64,000 nt of DNA, taken from the NCBI GenBank assembly GCA_023078555.1, contig CM041203.1, positions 4,171,938 to 4,235,937 of the forward strand. The letters run 5' to 3'. The position numbers were made by a program, and so were the translations under genes. Position 1 is the stretch's first letter, and the number at the start of each line of letters is the position of its first letter. This stretch comes from Ulva prolifera (lineage: Eukaryota; Chlorophyta; Ulvophyceae; Ulvales; Ulvaceae). Under the pieces are notes generated by a model. That model had not been told where the DNA came from and searched no databases. It saw only the letters and a list, made by a program, of their open reading frames with translations. Shown one piece after another: positions 13,079 through 25,653 of this stretch.

Positions 13079-14739
13079 TTTGTGTGCGTCACGTCTGTGG
13101 GGAGGAGGATGTCAGGACATCAGCATGGAGTCAGGCTAGCCCACTCCAGTGCCTCCGGAATGTTGCGGAGATTGAAATTCTGATGTGTATGGTTGCGTGC
13201 AAGACATAACCTTGCGCTGGAAAGTAGGCAGGTACTTGCTCTGGTGACAGTGGCACTCCCGTTCGACAATCATGCCTTGATCCTGCCCCAAGCTTGTCGA
13301 CCTGATTTCCGCCTTGAACGATGCATCGCGATGCATATCAGCTTTTACGCAACGTCAGCAGCTGCTGCCTCGTTCCTTCGTATGAGTCATCTGATGATCC
13401 AGGTGATGCGCTCGAAATACATGTCTACATGTAGCCACGATGGCTGAGCAAGCACGTTAATCGACGCCAGGTCTAGCGATTGCTACCTTCCGCAGAAGTT
13501 TTGAAGAAGAAGTACAGCAAACGTGTGATGGCCTGACCGTTGCATGCACGTACACCTGCGATGTTGGGTTTGTGCCCAATGCATGGCGAGGAGTGCGCTG
13601 CAACAGGCTTGCCATGCATACATGTATTTACAAAGGACAGAGGCCGGGCATCGGGCCGCTGCTAGGAATCCATTCGCAAATCCATACATGTATGCATGAT
13701 GTCCAAGGGGGGTGCACCGAGTTCCAAGTGCAGCCACATGGTGGCTAATCCAGCCCAATAAAACGCTGTCACGTATGTGATTCTATGTCATCTGCGCCGG
13801 GATAGCGCCGTCGCCGCTTCAAGTTGATCAAGTCAATCTTGCGATTCGCAGGTGGGTGGTATCTAGCCACATGTGTGCCTGCAGCTGTGGGCGGCCAGCA
13901 GGGGAAGGCCGTGCGGGCTCCGGGACTCCACTGTAGCTAGTGGCACCTGTCATGCATGGAGGGTGGTCGGCCTCGCCTAGGGTTTGCCCTTTGCAACCGC
14001 ACACGCGCTGGTTCCTCGGACAGCCCCGTCGTGCGGCTGCCCAAGGCTGGGACCTCCTAGTGCTATGTCTAGAGATATGGGGAGGGCATGGCGTCAAGGC
14101 CAAACTCACGCGGTATTGGACTCACAACATGCATGGCGGCCTGCACTGCCCGCCAGTGTGCAGAATGTGTGTAACTATGCATGATTACATACCTGCACCC
14201 GTTTGAACATTGACAACTCCATGATCCGCGGGATTGAAAGCGGCATCCAGCTACGTGCCGTCGCAGACTCTGACTTGCGCCACACTATGCAACAACACGA
14301 GCCGCATCTGCGAGAGGGCACGGGTGTATTGCACAACACCCGGGGCCCCAGCACCACCACCGACACCATCAGCATACACGACAAACATTCTACAGCTCAT
14401 GTATGTCTGCCACGGCGGACTCCATGGAGCTGGCCAGCTTCCGGCCGTACGGACCGAGGCTTGGGCGTCCGCAGGTCAGCCCATGGCGTGGCCAATGTCT
14501 TTCTTCCTGCTGGTCGCTCAACCCAAACGCCCGCCTCATCCGGGAAGTCCCGTTGTGGGATCACCCCCTCCTCCACCGTTGGACTGTGTCTTGTGTTGAC
14601 TCTGCGTCCGAGATTTGCAGCAGGTGGCACTCCTCTGGGAACCCCATCTCTTCATCAATCAATGCGAGAGGGGGTGCATGACCGGCCACAGACATGCCTC
14701 CGGCATCAATGCTCCACCTCGAACAATTCACCACCCCCA
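13079..14739. other. Spacer between DUF4246 copies 2 and 3, with duplicated promoter block
   Basis: About 13079-13620 aligns, with many substitutions, to 18872-19430 upstream of copy 3. Shared words include GTCACGTC near the start codon, CCTGCCCCAA, AACTTGTCGA-like and GTATGAGTCATC, and GTGATGGCCTGACC further out. So the duplication unit included the promoter. The rest (about 13.8-14.7 kb) holds no gene I can support. Confidence 0.6.
13383..13389. promoter_or_regulatory. TGAGTCA bZIP-type site upstream of DUF4246 copy 2
   Basis: TGAGTCA sits about 305 bp upstream of the start codon, inside a block that aligns with the copy 3 upstream region. The shared local context CGTATGAGTCATC is identical in both. 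Confidence 0.45.
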
Positions 14740-17700
14740 TCAATGCTCGCAGAGGGAAAATTCCCGTTCAAAGAGGTTCTCATTCAGTTCGCTCACAGCC
14801 GCGCTGCGCTCCGCCATCAGCTCCAGCCGCAGCTCCTTGGCCCGTGCCAGGGACACCGGGAACTCCCGCACCGTGTCCAGCCTCTCCTTTACCTCCTCCG
14901 GCACCAGGCTCCCAAGCCGTGACTCTGCATCGTGCCACTCCATCTGCTGCGGCGGCACGTCCCGCGTTGACATCACGCGCTTCTTGGGGTCGACCAGGAA
15001 GGCGACGGCGATGGTGCGGCGGCCGGGGCGGGAGGCGTCCGCGAGGCGGAACGGCGCGACGCGGTGCTGGAAGGCGTTGGGCCAGCACAGCATGCGGCCC
15101 GGCGCGCACAGCACGGACCCCAGCGCCTCGTTCATCGGCCCGTCTCTGACCATGTCGTACATCCGCTCGGTGCCATCATCATCTGCACAGGAGCGCGACA
15201 GCTCAGACCACAGCAAGTGGTATGAAAACATACGCACAAAACCGTCCTCATATTTGAAACGATTCAACATGAGTCAGTGAGGCTGACAGAGGATGGTGTG
15301 CGTGCTGTGGCTGGGAACAGGGCTTTGCTATGAGTGTTGGGACGGCTTGCGGCAGTTTCAGGGCAGCCATCTAGACGTCAGACCTACATATCTGGACAAG
15401 GTTCTAGCAGTCATGTGCACAATCAGATGATCAGACCCCCCGGTGGACCCAACGCTGCTGACAGGCACGACACGGAGCTGCCCCTCTCGTCCTCACAAGC
15501 ACCGCCAGACAGGATACATGGGTGCCAGCCTCGCAGAGCTGCGGCGTGAGAAGCTGCTTTTGCTTGATTGTTTTCAACAGCATTAGGAGTACCAAAGGCG
15601 GAAGGCCGCACCGTTCTGCTCGTAGTCGGGGTCGGCGACCATGGTGCGGAAGTGGAGGCGGCTGTCGGAGATGTTGTCGGCGGCGAGGTAGGCGATGCAG
15701 GAGGCCGCGATGGCCTCGTTCTCCATGCCTTCCACATGCCACACCCCGCCACCGTACTCCGGCCGCTCCGGCGTCAGCACGATCTCTGCATACTTCACTA
15801 TCACCTGCACCGCGATCGTGCACATGTGAATTTGAGGTAGCCGCACCGGCAGGCTGCTGCAGAGTGGCTGCGTGAGGGACCGCTCATTCGGCAGAGATTC
15901 TCGTGCTGTGTCTGTCTCCCCCCGGCTACTCTTCTGTAACACATGACTTTGGGATTGCATCACCGGCTACCTGTCACTCGGAGCAAGCAGCTACATGGAC
16001 TTGCTGTTGTCTTCATCGTATGTACGTGTACATGGGTCCAATATTGGGTATAATATCTAAGATTAATGGCCGCCATCGCACAACATGCATATCGCAATTA
16101 GGGCGATCACAACCGTTTCTCAGACTCTCCGTTTGTGAGGGCTGTCACAGAAACTGTCACAACCACACAGCCCCGGCAATCTCATTGGTGAGCATGATCT
16201 CCCGCAGCAGTGCATCGGCGGCATGCAGGGGATGAAGCCCAGCGCACCTGCAGGTTGCGGCCTCGCAGATCGACGCGCGGCGGCGGCGGCAGCGGCTCAA
16301 ACTCGTCGGGCAGCCATGGCCCAGCCCACACCCGCCGCTCCTGCAACAGGTCGTACAGAGCGGAATGCTTCATCTGCAATACTCCCTCAGGCAACTCGCT
16401 GTCATCTGGGACACTAGCGCTCTGATCAGCCGCAGGCTCTGGCCCCTCCGCACCAGCGCCGTCCTCAGCCACGATGTCGACATCCATTACTACCCCGACG
16501 CCATCAGCCTCAGCCGGGGCCTCCCCAGGCACGGCTGACGGATGAGCCTCGGTGTGCTGCACCTGATTGTGCTGCGCCGCAGCATGCTCAGCATGCCACT
16601 GGCGCAGCAGCCGCTCTGCCTCCCCGGACGCCTTCATGTCCTCCCACAGCTCCTCCTTGCTGGCAGGGGACCACCACTCGTCGTTGTCGCCCGATACGAT
16701 GAACACCCGCTGAGGCCGCTGTGCTGCGGCGGACAGGGTGCGCGCGAGGAGGGGCAGCATGCGGCCGAGGAGGCGCGCGGTCGCAGCGTACAGCGCGGCG
16801 TGGCGCTCGGGGTGCATGTTGTTCACGTACGAGTCAAACACGACTCTGCCGTCCGCGCCGACGAGCACCTCCGCCGGTAGCCACTGGAATTTCGCGGACG
16901 TGTACTCTGTGCGTTGGGGGGCCTCGCTGGCGGCGATGAGCTCGCCCGCGCCCATTCGTGTCTTCCACCCGCCGAATCCTGGTGAGAAGCACGTCTCTGC
17001 CTGTGCGACGATCGCAGCGACTTCTTCGCAGGTGCGTCCGGCCAGGGTCCCTGCATCGTTGCCGGCGGCTTCAGGGACACCATGTGCGCTACTTCTGGGG
17101 CCATCTGCATCGGCACCAGCAGGAGCTAATGCATGCGTGAGTGCCGGGGTGGCCCCACTACTGGCTGCAGCAGCTGTGGTGGCACAGGCGAGCGTAGAAT
17201 GCGTGACAGCGCAGAGCAGCTGATTACAGCACGTTCAGACTGCGAATGAGGACGTGAATGCGTGAAAGTGCACCCCGGTTGACTACCTCCGGGTCGAACC
17301 GCGGATGAGAACGCATGCATGTGGGCCAGATTGTTGATGGCCGCAAGAGAGGCGCGCGTGGGCGCGCACTGAGCTCTTTATAACACTGGATGCATGCACC
17401 AGGTATGTATGCACCAGGTATGCAGTGCAGCGCATGTCTCAGGTGGATGCGTGTAAAGTAAAGCTGTGAGGCGACGAGAGCAGACCTGATGCTGCAGCGG
17501 TCGGCGTTGGCGTTGCGGGATCGGCCGATGAAGCCCGCGCTTGCCCAGTGCCCTGCTGAGCCTCAGAACCGGGCGCAGCGGCCTTGAGGCGGCGGGAGAG
17601 GCCGTAGGTGAGGGGGAAGAGGGACGGGTGCACCAGGTCCAGCACCTGCACTGCCAGGCCTCGTGCTTGCAACCATGAGAGCCTCGCCGCGTGGCGCATA

Positions 17701-18871
17701 GTTACGGGAAAGTGGATGTCCTTGCAGCTTGCATGTCCCCTTGCACCTAGAGTGTCGCCCGCGTGCCCTAGGCTGGGCTCGTTGATAAATCACAGCCGAG
17801 TGCGTGCAGCATGCATGCAGTGGTGGCCGCACCTGCTGCTCGGAGCCGGGGTGCCAGTCCTTCTGGTCGTCTGGGACGTCCCTGAGGGGCTGCAGGGCGG
17901 CGAGGAGCTGCTGCTGAAGGCCGCTGCCGAGGGCTGCGTCGCTCTCAAAGACGCCTGCCACGGGGGCCGGCCGCACGCCGTCGTCCCCACACTGCCGAGC
18001 TTGGTGCCTGAGCTGCTGCATGGCCGATCATGGGTTGGTCTGCATGACATGCTCCACCGCACAGCCAATTGACTCAAGACTGAAGTCGCATGGCTGGCCA
18101 GAGGCTGAGATATCTGAAATATTTGCCAGCTTGTTTGCACGTTGCAGCAAGAATTGTCGGACGCTTCTGTGGCACATGTGAATGCAAGGCAATGTTCACA
18201 ACTGCCTGTACCCGCCTTGCGTTTGTGGTTTAGTTCTTCACCGGTTCCCATTCACTGCAAAAAGTCTATAATGCGGAACCACAACCTGAAGCACATTGAT
18301 GCAGCATCATCTCCTGCTATCACACATGGCCAAGATAGAACTACGGGTAGGGCTGGGCCATAAACACGTTCACGTATCAGAAATGAAGTTGACTTTTGCC
18401 TTCATCGACGTCCAAGCAAGTCTTTGGCATACGTGTGACAAACAGATGACCTGTGTGCAGATCTGTACGTGTTGTGAGCCCACGACTACAGGGCAACATC
18501 AAATCAACGATGCGTGCATGAAGCATCTCGGACTGGCTGTGATGAGACTTGTTCTGCGATGCCATGCGACAAACGTCTCTCGATGGGAAGGTTCATGCCT
18601 GGAGACCAAAATCGAACATGTCGCTGTCCAGTTCCTGCTGCAATGCTTCCGTCTTCCAATGTCCTACGACATCATCTTTGAAGACCTTCTCCCACCAAAA
18701 GGGCTTCTCTCTGATCGCGCAAGTGAAGGCGTCAAGCTCCCGTTCGAGCGCAGTGCGGGCCTCAGGAAGGACCATCTGCTCCACCTCTTCGGGCATGTAT
18801 CGTGCCATTCTCACAGTTTCCCCGTCCACGAATGGGCTGGGGAACACAGGAAGAGGTTCAAAAACTGCCAT
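14740..18871 (-). CDS. DUF4246 family protein, tandem copy 3 (putative Fe(II)/2OG oxygenase)
   Basis: Six exons on the minus strand: 18599-18871, 17833-18015, 17486-17645, 16248-17164, 15612-15804 and 14740-15182. They join in phase to 722 aa. Start MAVFEPLPVFPSPF. It contains EKPFWWEKVFKDDVVGHW, DWHPGSEQQ/VLDLVHPSLFPL, FQWLPAEVL, YVNNMHPERHAALY, VWHVEGMENE, and QHRVAPFRL with a downstream GRR. Exon 1 ends CAG followed by GCATGA, so intron 1 appears to use a GC donor where copies 1, 2 and 4 have GT. Exon 4 carries a Ser/Ala/Gly-rich N-terminal stretch and an acidic mid-segment not conserved with copy 2. Metal ligands H-x-E and H plus the G-x-R arginine are all present, so the product looks intact. 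Confidence 0.92.
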
Positions 18872-20161
18872 CTTCCTGGCGTCACGTCCGTGTTGAGCTG
18901 GGCGTCAGGACATCCGCATGCAGCCAAGTAAGCCAACTCCAGCGCCTCCAAATTGCTACGGAGGTTGGAAGTCTGACGCGTATGCTTGCGTCCACAAACA
19001 GGTTCTTGCGCGCATTCTGCTGGCGAGACGGTGAGCCCTTTCTAGCTACTGGCCGTCCCGTTGGACGCTCATGCCTGCGAGCTCGCGAGGTCCTGCCCCA
19101 AACTTGTCGAGCTGATCTCCGACTTAAGAGGCACTTATACTGTACGCAGCGTCAGCAGCTGCCGCTTTGCTCCACCGTATGAGTCATCCGATGGTTCAGC
19201 TGCAGGTGATGCGCTCCAAGTGCGTCTCTATTCGCAGCTAGATACGACGGCTTAGCAAGCATGTTGATGGACACCGGTGCTTGCTTCCACCGCGGACAAC
19301 GCCTGTACAAAGTAAAAAGCGAGTCTGTGATGGCCTGACCACGACATGCACATGCACCTTCTTCTGCCCATGCATGGCCAGGAGTGCGCTGCCACCGTTG
19401 CGTGATGGCCGTGCTGCACCGAGATTCAGGACTTCCCATGGTGGCTGTGGTAGCATGCAAGAATGCTCGGACATCCTTTCATCCATGCGCATCTATGTTT
19501 CCGTTGCTGTCGCGATGTGACAGCGTCGCCACCTGGTAGAGATACTTCATGATTCATGCCCTCAACAATATTGTACGTAGCAGTTGAGCCTCCGGCACGG
19601 GCGGCGGCATGCTGCAGGCCCGGCCGGTTGCGCCGCAGTGCGCTTGCTAGGTGCCGACTGTGATGGGCACTCGCCACAGCCGGCACCTGCCGAGGAGGGT
19701 TGCTTGTCGAACCCGAAGGTGCCCCTTCCGTGTGTGCGCAGTGGGGCAGTCATGCAGGTGTCTTACAAAGACTCGGCCCCCTAGACGCCACCTCCTGTTG
19801 AACTTCGCCACCCGCATGCTCGTCTCTGCCTGGCACGCTGTGTGGGTGGTGGCTGCATGGCCTGTGGTGATGCCCACAGCCGGCACAACCCTGACGTGGC
19901 CGCGGGTGCGGGCTTTGGGCGGGGAGGGCTGTGCGGAAGGGTCTGAGGAACTGCGGACGTGTGCGGGGATTCGCGAGGGTCTGGGGGCTGCAGCCCCCTA
20001 CAGTGAGGAGGCCCAGTCTGGCACTTTCATGTTGGGCCGCCTCGGACGCGGCTGTCGTGGGTCAGCTTGTGGGGGGGTGTGCAGGTGGGTGTACGCAAAC
20101 AAGACGGTGTGTGTGCGCATGTACTGCAACCCTACGTGCGTAGCAGTACCGCAGCGCTGCC
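18872..20161. other. Spacer between DUF4246 copies 3 and 4
   Basis: The first 560 bp are homologous to the copy 2 upstream region. The remainder, about 19.5-20.16 kb, is GC-rich but has no recognisable coding exon. Confidence 0.5.
19180..19186. promoter_or_regulatory. TGAGTCA bZIP-type site upstream of DUF4246 copy 3
   Basis: TGAGTCA lies about 309 bp upstream of the start codon, in the same sequence context as the copy 2 site. Copy 4 has no TGAGTCA at a comparable distance. Confidence 0.45.
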
Positions 20162-23100
20162 TCAGTGCTCACACAGTGAGAAGACACGCTCATAGATCTC
20201 CTCATTCGCCGACTCGACGGCCGCGCTGCGCTCCGCCATCAGCTCCAGCCGCAGCTCCTGGGCCCGCGCAAGAGACACCGGGAACTCCCTCACCGCGTCA
20301 AGCCTCTCCTTGACTTCCTCCGGCACCAGGCTCCCCAGCCGCGACTCCGCATCGTGCCACTCCATTTGCTGCGGCGGCACATCCCGCGTCGAGAGCACCC
20401 GCGTGGTTGGGTCGACCAGAAATGCGACAGCGACGGTCCGGCGGCCGGGGCGGGAGGCGTCTGCGAGGCGGAAGGGTGCGACGCGGTGCTGGAAGACGTT
20501 GGGCCAGCACAGCATGCGGCCCGGCGCGCACAGCACGGACCCCAGCGGCTCGTTTACGGGCTCCTCGTCCACCATGCCGTACATGTTCTCCACACCATCC
20601 CAGTCTGCATGCATGCAAACAATGCGCTTGGTGTCACAGCGACTCCCATAAGGGATATGGAGGCGGCGGTCGAGGCACCAGCGAGGGATGTGCACACCGT
20701 TCTGATTATATTCGGGGTTCTCCACCATCGTGCGGAAGTGGATGCGGCTCTCAGATATGTTGTCGGCGGCGAGGTAGGCGATGCAGGAGGCCGCAATAGC
20801 CTCATTCTCCATGCCCTCCACGTGCCACACCCCGCCCCCATACTCCGGCCGCTCCGGCGTCAGCACTATCTCTGCATATTTCACAATCACCTGCACAGCG
20901 CTGCTCCGCATGGGCTCTGTCAGCCTGGCCGGTGAGGCGACGTGCAGCTGGGCTCATCACCATGCAATCCTCCTAGTAATACTAGGCTAATATCATCCTG
21001 CCATCCTACCGTGCCTGTCGGCCCCATCACAAGCTTCGCACCCAGCTGCCGTGCGCACGCGGGGCCCGTCTGCGCCAGACCGGCCGTGTCCAGTAGGTGC
21101 AGTGATAGCGGCCTACCTAGGTACTTCGACTCGCAGGTACCACACGCACACCTCGCAGCCCGCACTGCCGGCTCCTGCCCATGCACAGGCATATGCGCGT
21201 TGCTGGCAACGCATTGGCGTCGTCCAACGCCCGCTCACGTATGCAGTGTAGACGACATCAGCCGCAGAGTCCCGAATTCCATTTACGATTGAAATCACGC
21301 CAGAACTGCCCGTCCACTTGATCCACTGATGTCTGCCAGGTCTACGTGCCGAGCGAGACGATGCTCGAAAGTAAAGATGCTGCCGTAGAGACGCACCTGG
21401 AGGTTGCGGCCCTTCAGGTTGACAGCAGGGGGGCCCTCCGGCGGCTCGTACGCGGCCGGCAGCTCCGGCCCGACCCACCGCCGCCGCTCCCGCAGTAGTT
21501 CCCACAGGTCGTCCTCGTCCAACACGTCGTCCGGGGCCGCCGCAAGCGCGCCGGTCTCCAGCATCTCCCCGGAAGCCTTCAGGGCCGCGACCAGGTCGCC
21601 TTGCGATTGCAGGTCCCACTTGTCCTCTGTGTCTCCCTCTTTCACGACCCGCTCTGGCCGCTGTGCGGCAAGGGAGAGGGTGCGCTCGAGGAGGGGCAGC
21701 ATGCGGCCGAGGAGGCGCGCGGTCGCAGCGTACAGCGCGGCGTGGCGCTCGGGGTGCATGTTGTTCACGTACGAGTCAAACACGACGCGGCCGGCGTTGT
21801 CCACAAGCACCTCCGCCGGTAGCCACTGCAACTTGGCCGACGTGAAAAAGCCCTCGTCTGGCGCTTCGGACGTGGGGATGATGTCGCCGGCGCCCATGCA
21901 TGCTCTCCACGCATCGAATTCCTGCGTCTTCCATGTGGAGCCAGCTGATGCTGCGTCATCCGGAGCAGGGGGCGCCGCGCCACTGTCAGTCTCGGGCCCA
22001 TCAGTTCGAGAATGTGCTGTGCTTGAGTGCACATTCAGGGAGGCGGGATGAGGGCCTTCATCGGCTGCGGAGGCGGCGTTTGCTGCGGACTTGGACGATA
22101 ACAGTGAGAGCTCCTGTATCCCCGTGTGGTCCTTTGTAGAAGCAGAGGGCTGCGGCTCACATCTATCAGCAGGTTCTGCCGCCACCATTCGCCTGGATAG
22201 ACCATAGACGAGGGGGAAGAGGGACGGGTGAATGAGGTCCAGCACCTGTGTGGCATGGTGGTTGTATTCACTGTAGCCGTGGCTGCTGACAGCATTGCAG
22301 CTTGGGGGCGCCACTGCCAGAGCAGCATGCAAAAACAGACAGCATATGGCATCCACAGGAAGTCAAAATTGGTGTCCCTGGTATTTTGTTCTAGATCTGT
22401 GTGGCAATCACAGACAAATTTTGCTGTATTCAGCTGGGCGAGGAGGCCCTCGTTCGAATTCACTCAGGCGATTGCCTTTCACATGACTGGCACCAGCAGT
22501 GTTGATTATCCGAACGTCAGTAGCAAGCATGCCTGCTTTTTGGATCCCGGATGCCAGTCTTTCTCAGTCTCTGGGATATCCTTCAGTGGCTGTAGGGCAT
22601 CAATCAGTGACTGTGATAGGTCAGTATCTAGCAAGCTGTCGCTTTGGAACACCCCCCAGACTGCTGATGGCACGACTCCATCGCCGACAAAGTGGGTGGC
22701 TTGATGCCGTAGCTGCTGCAAGAGCACAGGCTGGTCATTGCGACAAAGGTATGCTTGGACCTTCGCGTGCTCTTGTACCTTGCCCGCGTGTCAGTAGCAA
22801 ACTACGCGCCAAAAAATTCAAGACAATGTTCAGCAAATTTGGAGGGGTGTCCGACATGTCGCTGTCTCTCAACGGGTCATATTGCCTACTTGCTCCCGAC
22901 TACCGAAGCGTAGAAGCAATTCATGACTCTGAAACACGGCATTCACGGTTCGTCCTGGATCATCTCGATACACTGCAGCATTTGCAGAGTAAGGTACACG
23001 TTCGGCCGTGGTGTGCACCTGCAGAGCGAACTCGAACATCGGAGCACTGATGTGCTGGTCCTTTGCTTCCCCTCGCCATCGGGAAACAATAGCTTCGTCA

Positions 23101-23279
23101 TTGACCTTCTGCCACCAGCAAAGCTTCTCTCTCACAGCTCCAGAAAAATTGTCGAGTTTCTTCTGGAGAACCGTTCTTGGAGTAGGAGTGAGGAGGTAAC
23201 GTGCTCTCGTCACGTCTTGGGCGGGCCGTATCCTCGAGAAGTCAGTGAAAGGCGTGGGAAACACTGGGAGCGGATCCAT
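20162..23279 (-). CDS. DUF4246 family protein, divergent tandem copy 4 (putative Fe(II)/2OG oxygenase)
   Basis: Five exons on the minus strand: 23019-23279, 22533-22715, 21397-22245, 20698-20890 and 20162-20604. They join in phase to 642 aa. Start MDPLPVFPTPF. Exon 3 corresponds to exons 3 plus 4 of the other copies: VLDLIHPSLFPL runs straight on to LQWLPAEVL with no intron between. Exon 2 ends CAG followed by GCATGC, a probable GC donor. The last intron is only 93 bp, a multiple of three and free of stops, so retention would add 31 residues. The N-terminal half is clearly more diverged than in copies 1-3 (REKLCWWQKV, DWHPGSKKQ, an extra Ser-rich linker). The catalytic half is highly conserved and keeps HVEGMENE and QHRVAPF...GRR. 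Probably the oldest or least homogenised paralogue. Confidence 0.9.
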
Positions 23280-25653
23280 GGCGCTAACAGCAGGCTCTGG
23301 AGAACATGGGTTGTTCGGCCGTGTACCGGATGATCTACCCCTCCATGCGGACAGATGGGAGTGCGCACGGACAACAATCGGAAGTAGGCAACCTCGACGT
23401 GCAGGCAGTGCTCTAGCACACAGCATTACCAGAAGGGATCAATGCCATGCTTGCTGAAGAACGGGTGTCAATGCAGGTCGACATGCGCTGCGCGCTCACT
23501 GTACAAGTGTTCGAGTCCGCGGCAGAGGCATGTCCGTGGCAACGAGGTACGCTCGTGGCCAGCAACCACACAGCAGCAATAAATACGGCCTCTAATCATA
23601 CCCTCCTCTCCGTTCCGGCTGGATCAGCGCTTTGCGATTGTTCACTGCCAATCTCACAACGTACAGAATGTATGTAGAAGACGGAGCAGGCAACGCGGTC
23701 TCGCAGGTGACGCGAACCTGAAGTCTACATTGCTCTGGTCGCTCCAGACCTCTCTGAGTCGAGTTGCTTGCACTTCAGATAGACACGCCTGGGATGCATG
23801 TGGTAGGAGCTGGATGAGAATCGCTCTTTCATGGCTTATGCCAATGCCTTCAGTGTGCGCTGCTGTACCTGAGCTGCCTTGTGCTAGCACCTGCAGCTCA
23901 AACGTTGATCTGTTTCTGGAGCATCTATATAACCTTCTCCAATTTGACAGCATATGCACGCCGACGCTCAATGAATCCATGAGCCAACGAAGGCTTCTGC
24001 ATGGGGTTGTCCATGCGGTAGCTCAACAGCCATGTCCAATGCATGTACCTGAGTGAGAATCAGGCTTTTGCATTTTCAATGACACTCTTCGGTGCTGAAT
24101 CAGTATACAAGACATCAATCGCGACATGGCTTGCGCAGCCACGGTCTGCTTGCTAAGTCCCAGCTAGCAATGGCCCGCTACGCTTGCCATAAATGGTGGT
24201 GTGCCATGTCCAGGGCATGCAGCCCTGGCCAGGGCGCGCGTGTGTTACCTGTAATTGCAGTGGGACCTCTGTGCGGCATGTCACTACACTGCTGCATCAC
24301 CTGTGCTGCTAAAGTTTAAAAACCCGGCGACAGGGCACACACGTTTGAGTGACAGCGCAAGGGTGCTAGTGGATAGCTGTTGTCTTGTCTGGCAGGTGGC
24401 TCCACATCTCCCCCGCACCTGCTGGCTTGTATGCAACTGCCACCAACAGACAGCTTCTACATGTCACTATGTATGCATGACTTCCACGCATACTGATGTG
24501 TATACCTGATGTGTTGATTTGTCTGTACGGAGCATCTCTCTTGAAACTGCAGTGGATGCGCACCTGTGGTCTCTAGTACGAGCTCTCATATGTTGTGGGT
24601 AATTGTGGGTAAAGGCACCCTCTCGAATTCGTGTAGACATTACACACTACTTACATGTCAGATGTCTGTAGCTTGTATTCATATTCAAGTCCTTACCACA
24701 TATGAAATTCACAGCAGGGTCACTGGCGAAACGGCGCCGAAATCACACATATCATGGACTACCTACACACGTGCAGAGAGCACTGCCCTCCACTGCACCT
24801 GGGCCTCCACTGCACTCACAAGCAGCCAGCCCTCAGTGCTTCTGCCAGCACAGTGTTACAACTGTGCTGCCAGCGGCACCGTCCCTCTGTCCAGAAGCAC
24901 ACCACGCTCCACAGAAAACCTCGCGCCCCACGCCAGCGTTTTACTCCACCTGAGGATACCAAGCCCGCCACACACATGCCCTTCACATGTGCCGGCAAAG
25001 CGGTGCTCCAGCAGCATTCAAACTCATGCCGCCGTCTATTGCCTACGAGAACATTATGTGCACACATGTAGCATCTGGGTGGGGGCCATGAGGGAGGGAG
25101 CGCTGTTTCTATCATAGCACCTGTCGCTTCTGCCGCACCATGTGCCGCTGTGGTCTCCTTTGACTGCAGGCGACACGCCGCAGCGAACGCAGCCAGGATC
25201 TCCGATCCGGCAAGGGCCTCGCGTGAAACTGCTGGTGAGGTCGTGTACACCACACAGTAGCGTCACCGCGGATGCAGCGCCCAATCGCCCGTGGCGCCGC
25301 CGGCCGCTACGCTGAGCGCCTGCCCTTAGATCACTTGCAGACCGCCTGCTGAAAGTGCCGGCGTGTCTGATACTTCACGCCAGCCGGCAGCCGGAGGCGT
25401 GATGGGGTTGGTCAATCAAGCCTCCTCTTGAAGCCGTCCTCGATGTCCCGTACCCATGTTCCGAGTGCAAGGTTGCGGATCATGGCATTCTGCTGCATCC
25501 CAATCATTACTGACCGCAAGTGGCGGTAACAGATGGCCCTCGTCGGAAGGTTGGGCTGTCTACCAGGCTCACCGCGTCGTCTGCCACGCATGCAGCAGCC
25601 TACACTGCAGCCGCGAGATGCATCATCAAGACACAGTCGGAGCTGTGAGCGCA
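23280..25653. other. Spacer between DUF4246 copy 4 and the membrane kinase
   Basis: Contains the promoter side of copy 4 and the 3' side of the kinase gene. Open frames are short, unrelated between strands and lack domains. No RNA gene or mobile element recognised. Confidence 0.5.
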
